Below, piece after piece: positions 7,397-11,450 of a DNA stretch of 11,450 nucleotides. Under the pieces are notes generated by a model. The model was given only the letters and a program-made list of their open reading frames with translations, was not told the origin of the DNA and did no database searches. The position numbers and the translations under genes were made by a program. The stretch's first letter is position 1. Every line of letters begins with the position of its first letter. The DNA is from Asterionellopsis glacialis (lineage: Eukaryota > Bacillariophyta > Plagiogrammaphyceae > Rhaphoneidales > Asterionellopsidaceae): assembly GCA_014885115.2 (NCBI GenBank), contig WKLE02001159.1:1-11450 (forward strand), written 5' to 3'.

Positions 7397-8673
7397 TGAT
7401 CCTGACATAGAAGCTGTTCTGGAATGTTATATCACTGACAAAGGTATGGTGGAAATGAACTGCCTCAATATGCCTCAGCATAGCGATAGTGATGAGTGAT
7501 TCCCCCTCAGTGACCCAGATATTCTTAAACATCAACTAAAGGACAATCAACTCAGATGAGATACACTTAAGAAGAAAGGTTTTGCAGAACGCCTATTTCA
7601 TGGGGGCGGGAAATCTTACAGCCTTGTATGCTACAAAAATAAAATATGCTTGCAGTCAACCCTACAGAAACAAACAGTACAATGGCACCACACGTACTTA
7701 TGTCATCCTGGTAAGACCCGCACCAAAGAGACAATATGACAGCAGTTATGGTGGCCTAAACTATGTGATCACATAATGACCTACTGCAAACCTTGCCACA
7801 TCTGTCAACTGAACAAGAGTCAAAGTAAGAAGTACAGACACCTGCCTGAAAATGATGCAGAAGCCACACCGTAGGACCACCTATGTGTAGATCTCATAGG
7901 ACCTTATACCATCTCAAGAAAAGGTCCCAAGGACCTCATCCTACTCTGCGCTACTATGATCAACCCAGCTACAGGATGGTTTGAGATTGCCCCTTGGTCC
8001 AAATGGAGCAGTATCAGAATCGCAAACATAGTAGAACAACAGTGGTTTGCACGATACCGGAAGCCTGCGCAAGTCACTTTTGACTGAGGCATGGAATTCA
8101 TGAAGGATTTCTGTAGTATGTTAGATGATGAATACCACATCAAACGCAAACCGATCACTACCCGTAACCCACAAGTAAATGCCATTCTGGAGAGGATACA
8201 TCAAGTAGTGGGCAATATGATATAAACCCACAAGGTACAACATAGTACCAAAGAAAACACCTGGGCCGGTGTATTAGCTGCCGTAGCATATGCCGTACGT
8301 TCCACTCATCATACTAATCTCTAAGCTATGCCTGGTCAGCTAGTTTTTGGTAGGGATATGATATTTAATGTTCATCATGAAGCAAACTGGGAACACATAC
8401 ATAGTAGAAAACAAGCTAGAATAGCTAGCAACAATCAGCACAAAAATGCTAAGAGAATTGAACACAATTGGAAAGTAGGAGACAAAGCCCTACTAGAAAA
8501 TGATAAGTCTAACCTGCGTAAATATGAACAACGACTGTAATGGTACCATACCAATACATTGTGGACCAGTACTTGACAGACTCAATATTCGTTGTGTTAA
8601 ACCTTACCATGCTGCCGCTGCCGCATAGACATCCTCAGTACTAGATCGCTGGACATGGGGGCAAGTGCAGTAG
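7395..8673 (+). pseudogene. pol: Element B integrase with intact DDE residues but many stops
   Basis: One frame, from about 7395 to 8540, spans the integrase. After a spacer come the HHCC zinc module (HHTYLCHPG with H-x4-H, then CKPCHIC), YRHLPENDAEATP and the catalytic core. The core residues are Asp in CVDLIGPY (7890-7892), Asp at 8082-8084 and Glu in NAILERIHQ (8190-8192). Exactly 35 residues lie between the second Asp and the Glu, as in D,D35E integrases. Then follow MPGQLVFGRDMI and WKVGDKALLENDKS. Stops in frame are at 7497, 7557, 7737, 7872, 8085, 8223 and 8322. Most are explained by CGA, CAA or TGG changing to a stop. A last frame change near 8550 leads to LDRLNIRCVKPYH, a stop at 8626-8628, and the apparent original stop (TAG, 8671-8673) inside the LTR. 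Confidence 0.88.
8651..8665 (+). promoter_or_regulatory. Polypurine tract of element B
   Basis: GGACATGGGGGCAAG ends directly at the first base of the 3' LTR. A purine-rich, G-run-containing tract at this place is the normal plus-strand DNA primer of LTR elements. Element A has a related arrangement directly before its LTR. Confidence 0.6.
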
Positions 8674-9071
8674 GCAAGTCACAAGACTCACATGATATGT
8701 CAATCAACTGTAGTACGGACATACCATGATGCAATGACATCATGGATCAGGACAGATGAGATGATGCAATGACATCATCAAGCAGACAGAAGCAAATGTG
8801 CAGTGATGCGCCGCCTACATGCAAATGCTGACCTCATGAGCAAAGCGTATCAAATTCCACTCCGCTGCAGAAGCATGATGCATAACACTGGAACGTGATG
8901 ATGCACTGGTCCAGCGTACTCTCATTGGCTGCTTTGGGGAGTTCAGTTCACATGGTAAAACCAAACTTGACTATTTTTAGCAACTAGTTAAAATAGCTCA
9001 TAATTTATTCACTCTAACAAACTTCAATCTAATTTCACCTTACTTTTCAATATTGCTGCCAGCATAGTGCA
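8666..9071 (+). repeat. Element B 3' LTR
   Basis: 406 bp with the same TGCAGTAGG...CATAGTGCA ends as the 5' copy, followed by the GTAAT duplication. Relative to the 5' LTR it has about 38 extra bases near 8882-8919 and lacks about 85 bases after 8967. At six places where the 5' copy has CG, this copy has TG or CA. The last 100 bases are nearly identical between the copies. Confidence 0.9.
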
Positions 9072-9076
9072 GTAAT
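9072..9076. repeat. Target-site duplication of element B, right copy
   Basis: GTAAT directly after B's 3' LTR, identical to 4192-4196. Beyond it, element C's protease sequence resumes on the minus strand (IHWEGYEL). Confidence 0.92.
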
Positions 9077-9862
9077 TCATACCCTTCCCAGTGAATAGAT
9101 TGCGTGCTAATGTGGATGTTGAGGCCCATGGCCTGCATCAGATCAGTTCCAACAATCATATCATACTGTGCATCCACTTGGTTTGTGTGTTCATCCATGT
9201 GACTTGACCAAACTATTGTCTTCTTATCAGTGAACTCTGGGAGTGTGAATTTTATTTGCGCTTTCCACTTAGTGATAAAGTTACCACCCATGGTGGACCA
9301 CTGCATAGGTTTAGGGTTTTTGTAAGTACTGACCTTCCCCCGTTCGACAAAATCTTTAAGAATGCTTGTTGCAGTAGTACTGGTGTCAAGTAGGACCCGC
9401 ATGGTAATGAGCTCGACATCCCGATTTATTACCTTGCCTACTACTTCAGTAGTGCGATGCGTAGATTTTTGCTTTTTCACTTTACACTGGCTGTGCAGCA
9501 TATTATACCATTGTTCTACATTTAGGAAAAGGTTGGAATTGGTGTAGGAAGTAGGCATAAAGTAATTGCTAAGGTTTTCACTACTATTTTTACATTTAGG
9601 TTTACTATGTTGAGTAAAGTACGAACTAGGTTTGTTATCAGAGGAAGAATCCTTTTTGTACTGCACTTTACGTTTCTTTTTCTTACTATCTTTTGATACT
9701 TTGAGCAAGCTAATCATTGCATTTAACTGTTCCTGTATGTATGTCCTTCTTTTTTGACTTGTTTGCAGTACACTTGTTGGTGTTATGGTTATTCATGCAG
9801 CAGTTGCTACACCACTTACAAGTGCGCTGGTGCTTGTTATCAGAGGAGTAGAAGGTCTTCAT
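9072..9862 (-). pseudogene. Element C Gag tail (CCHC knuckle) and protease
   Basis: A minus-strand ATG at 9862 opens MKTFYSSDNKHQR, and the knuckle WCSNCCMNNHNTNKC follows. Its C-x2-C-x4-H-x4-C (9811-9770) is the canonical Gag zinc knuckle. After a Lys run the similarity shifts by one base into the frame TYIQEQLNAMISLLKVSKD, open to 9077. A Ser/Asn-rich spacer leads to the retropepsin region: MRVLLDTSTTATSILKDF with the active Asp at 9387-9385, STMGGNF, FTLPEF and YDMIVGTDLMQAMGLNI. The active-site triplet is DTS instead of DTG. The Gag capsid half expected between leader and knuckle is missing. The natural sequence is cut by element B after GYEL; the last dozen residues of the open frame (9071-9040) are antisense LTR. 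Both gag and protease are non-functional. Confidence 0.85.
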
Positions 9863-9890
9863 GTTTTTGAGCTAGAATCCTCTGAAAGAG

Positions 9891-9905
9891 GGAGTAATGT
9901 TACTA
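9891..9905 (-). promoter_or_regulatory. Primer-binding-site position of element C, palindromic
   Basis: Read on the minus strand, TAGTAACATTACTCC follows the end of C's 5' LTR. It shares TAGT...ACTCC with element B's 4637-4651 and likewise forms an inverted repeat (AGTAA/TTACT). No TGG start is present. The function is inferred from position only. Confidence 0.35.
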
Positions 9906-10179
9906 TGTCCTATGCTGCTAGTGTCGACGGTGCCACAACACAACAATCATACAATCAACACACAAATGAAAAGAAGACCTTTGTTTAGTGATGAAAATTA
10001 TGAGCTAGTTTAGAATTCTAATTTTCTAATAGAGAAAATCTAGAGAAGATCTGGCCAGAAGCCAAGATTCAAAAAAAGAATTCTCAGAATAAGAATTCTT
10101 TACAAGTTTTTTATGTCTGTCTGCTTGTCCATGCATCAATCATCTATCCTCAAGAGTGTCCTACAGGGAGTGTACTTCA
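9906..10179 (-). repeat. Element C 5' LTR
   Basis: About 274 bp on the minus strand, TGAAGTACAC...CATAGGACA. It is recognised by its similarity over the full length to element A's 3' LTR (3720-3964, plus strand). The similarity includes the first 40 bases, CAAGCAGACAGAC, the TCATAATTTTCATCAC block, and the final GTGTGTTGATTGT...GATTGTTGTGTTGTG. It is followed by the primer-site region and Gag sequence in the same orientation, as a 5' LTR should be. Extra A/T-rich sequence in the middle makes it longer than A's copy. Confidence 0.72.
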
Positions 10180-11450
10180 AGAGGGTCCCAGATGAGAATG
10201 ATGTGGATATGGACAACCCAGATTTATGACAGAGGGGGGGGGGATATAGGAATGACTGGGTATTTGTAGTACATTCACAGCTCTGGCTGCATTTAACAAA
10301 AAACAAAATGTTGCTTGGAAAGAATATAAAAAGAAAAAATTAGGAAATAGTAGTTTAAAATTAAAATAGTAAATTTTTTATGAGATGATCCATCAATAGG
10401 AGACCTGTTTTTTTTTTGAGTGTTGGATGGATCTGGATGGAAAGGGTTAAAATTAACTCATTACCCAAACTCCTCAGCATCGGGCAAACCAAGTAACGAT
10501 TGGTAGCCCTAATCATTTTGTGACTTTCCACTAAGATTTGGTACGGTAACTCTTGGAACTGTTGATACTCATGGGTTGACGCACTTTTCTGGTTCCATAA
10601 TTTGCTCAGCAGAATCTTAACACTGTCATATGCCTGGTCACACAAGAATTTTCTGTTGATGCATCACCGGAGATATTGGTAGTTAATTTAATGTAGAAAA
10701 TTGAGTAGTGCGTTGGTGGCATCCTATTCTTGTAACAATTTGTGACTTGCTTTTGAGTTGATCAAAGAAGTTGAATTTTGTTTTGTAGAAATATAGTCTT
10801 GGTTTATGCCAATCCAAGAATTGAAAATTTCTTGTCACTAGTCAGTGGGAGTCAATCAATCATGTTTTTCATTTTGTGACAACCCAAGATGCCCTGCATT
10901 ATTTGTTTATCACTTTTTTGTTAGTTGCGGTGGCAGTTTAAGTTCCAAGAATCCGTAGAGCTTTACAAGTTTGGCAAACAGTAGAAAATGGTATTTTTGC
11001 TGCTGGCAAATTGTGTGTTTGCTACTTGCTTACCTGGTACTATTCCTTCTGTACATAGGACCTTATTCAGGGTAGGTTCTTCCATCTTTATAATAAGTAC
11101 AAGGTCTCTTACTTTGGTATGTAAGATATGTAGAACTACCGTACCAGAGACATTAGAAGTCTACCTTGGCACTTGTACCAATCTTACCTGGTAATACAAA
11201 AACATCAAACCAAAAACATATCAAGTCTTCTCAAGTTTGCGCTTATTTCAGGTGCACATCAACACCCCAGTTGACAAAGACAAACAAAGAACAAAAAATA
11301 TTATTTTTCAAGTCGGAATCTTGTTGAAAAACAACATGAGGAGATTAAGCAGTAGCTTACAAATGATGGCAAGGAGACCATTACAACAATCATCCTAATA
11401 TTAAAATTATGTATTAGATGGTTAGATTAATTATGATTATTTGAAATATG
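10180..11450. other. Right flank without a supported gene
   Basis: This is sequence outside element C. It has a run of ten G at 10234-10243 and several poly-A/poly-T stretches. The longest frame is minus 10645-10361 (94 codons, MCDQAYDSVKILLSKLWNQ...), with no motif I can name. Farther right, minus 11124-11000 reads VRDLVLIIKMEE...EGIVPGK, faintly like the C-terminal part of a retroelement integrase, with AKLVKLYGFLELKL shortly after in another frame. Near 11260 on the plus strand TTATTTCAG precedes an open stretch (VHINTPVDKDKQR...), which could be an intron acceptor and exon. I cannot support any of these as a gene. Confidence 0.35.

Larger units (their letters stand above)
4197..9071 (+). 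mobile_element. Element B: full-span but degenerate Ty3/gypsy retrotransposon
   Basis: B is 4875 bp long with two recognisable LTRs, a leader, gag and pol in the order protease-RT-RNase H-integrase, which is the Ty3/gypsy order. It is flanked by the 5-bp duplication GTAAT. Gag and pol lie largely in one frame from 4877 to 6460, so a single Gag-Pol polyprotein seems to be the ancestral arrangement. It cannot make working proteins now. There are stops throughout, frame changes near 4890, 6461, 7250, 7393 and 8550, and a deletion through the protease. The two LTRs have diverged by substitutions and large indels, so the insertion is not recent. B is younger than C, which it interrupts. An envelope-like gene is not present between integrase and LTR. 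Confidence 0.92.
1304..10179 (-). mobile_element. Element C: degenerate Ty3/gypsy retrotransposon, host of insertions
   Basis: C is the oldest layer of the nest and reads right to left. In order it shows a 5' LTR (10179-9906), a primer-site region (9905-9891), a gag zinc knuckle and protease (9862-9072), a protease-RT linker (4196-3965) and an RT core (1863-1304). The domain order gag-PR-RT is that of Ty3/gypsy, as far as it is preserved. Element B interrupts it at 4197-9071 with a precise 5-bp target duplication. Element A (1869-3964) occupies the gap between linker and RT. C's gag capsid part, RNase H, integrase and 3' LTR are not found in minus orientation. The boundaries at 10179 and 1304 are inferred: the first from LTR similarity to A, the second from loss of RT similarity. 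Confidence 0.75.

Noticed and set aside
6344..8087. Several TGA codons fall at expected tryptophan or arginine positions, hinting at a variant genetic code.
   Set aside because: Stops also include TAG and TAA. Many TGA sit at arginine or other sites rather than tryptophan, and frameshifts are common. Decay by C-to-T and G-to-A explains them.
9785..9988. A 67-codon plus-strand open frame.
   Set aside because: It is the antisense of element C's zinc-knuckle region and LTR, with no protein motif of its own.
3720..10179. The inverted repeat 3720-3964 / 10179-9906 as terminal inverted repeats of a large DNA transposon.
   Set aside because: Each arm has TG...CA LTR ends. A's arm follows an integrase and polypurine tract, and C's arm precedes a leader and Gag, so they are LTRs of oppositely oriented retroelements. 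No transposase lies between them.
10361..10645. A 94-codon minus-strand open frame beside element C.
   Set aside because: It has no recognisable domain. It is mentioned in the flank description but not called as a gene.
1..11450. CRISPR arrays, tRNA or rRNA genes, bacterial operons, phage genes.
   Set aside because: No spaced short repeats, no cloverleaf or rRNA signature, and no ribosome-binding-site-led gene series were seen. The content is eukaryotic retroelement sequence.

Overview
This window looks like AT-rich eukaryotic nuclear DNA made almost entirely of decayed Ty3/gypsy-type LTR retrotransposons. I see no rRNA, tRNA, CRISPR array, bacterial operon or intact host gene. The style of the gypsy pol proteins, and an uncharacterised protein at the left edge of a type I associate with diatom and other microalgal genomes, suggest a diatom or related stramenopile. 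That assignment is from memory, not from a search.

Layout. (1) 54-446, minus: part of an uncharacterised protein. (2) 447-1303: AT-rich, no supported gene. (3) Element C, minus strand, is the oldest layer. It has a 5' LTR (10179-9906), a gag zinc knuckle, a protease (9862-9072), a protease-RT linker (4196-3965) and an RT core (1863-1304). (4) Element A, plus strand (1869-3964), is a 5'-truncated pol remnant (RT tail, RNase H, integrase) with its 3' LTR. It lies between C's linker and C's RT. (5) Element B, plus strand (4197-9071), has both LTRs, gag and pol. It sits inside C's pol and is flanked by the 5-bp target duplication GTAAT (4192-4196 and 9072-9076). (6) 10180-11450: flank with weak coding-like stretches only.

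With B and one GTAAT copy set aside, C's protease frame continues directly into its linker frame, which confirms the nesting. A's LTR and C's LTR are relatives in opposite orientation, so they form a large inverted repeat around the C/B block. A can be read as a later insertion into C followed by a deletion, or as C's own 3' half rearranged, as in self-integration.

None of the elements could now encode working proteins. B has at least fourteen in-frame stops, several frameshifts and a deletion through its protease. Most damage fits C-to-T or G-to-A changes, often at CpG. The more interesting signals are a palindrome with compensatory differences where the primer-binding site should be, regularly spaced TGACGTCA-like sites in B's LTRs, and an LTR core motif shared between distinct LTRs. 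I did not find convincing evidence of a new cellular system.
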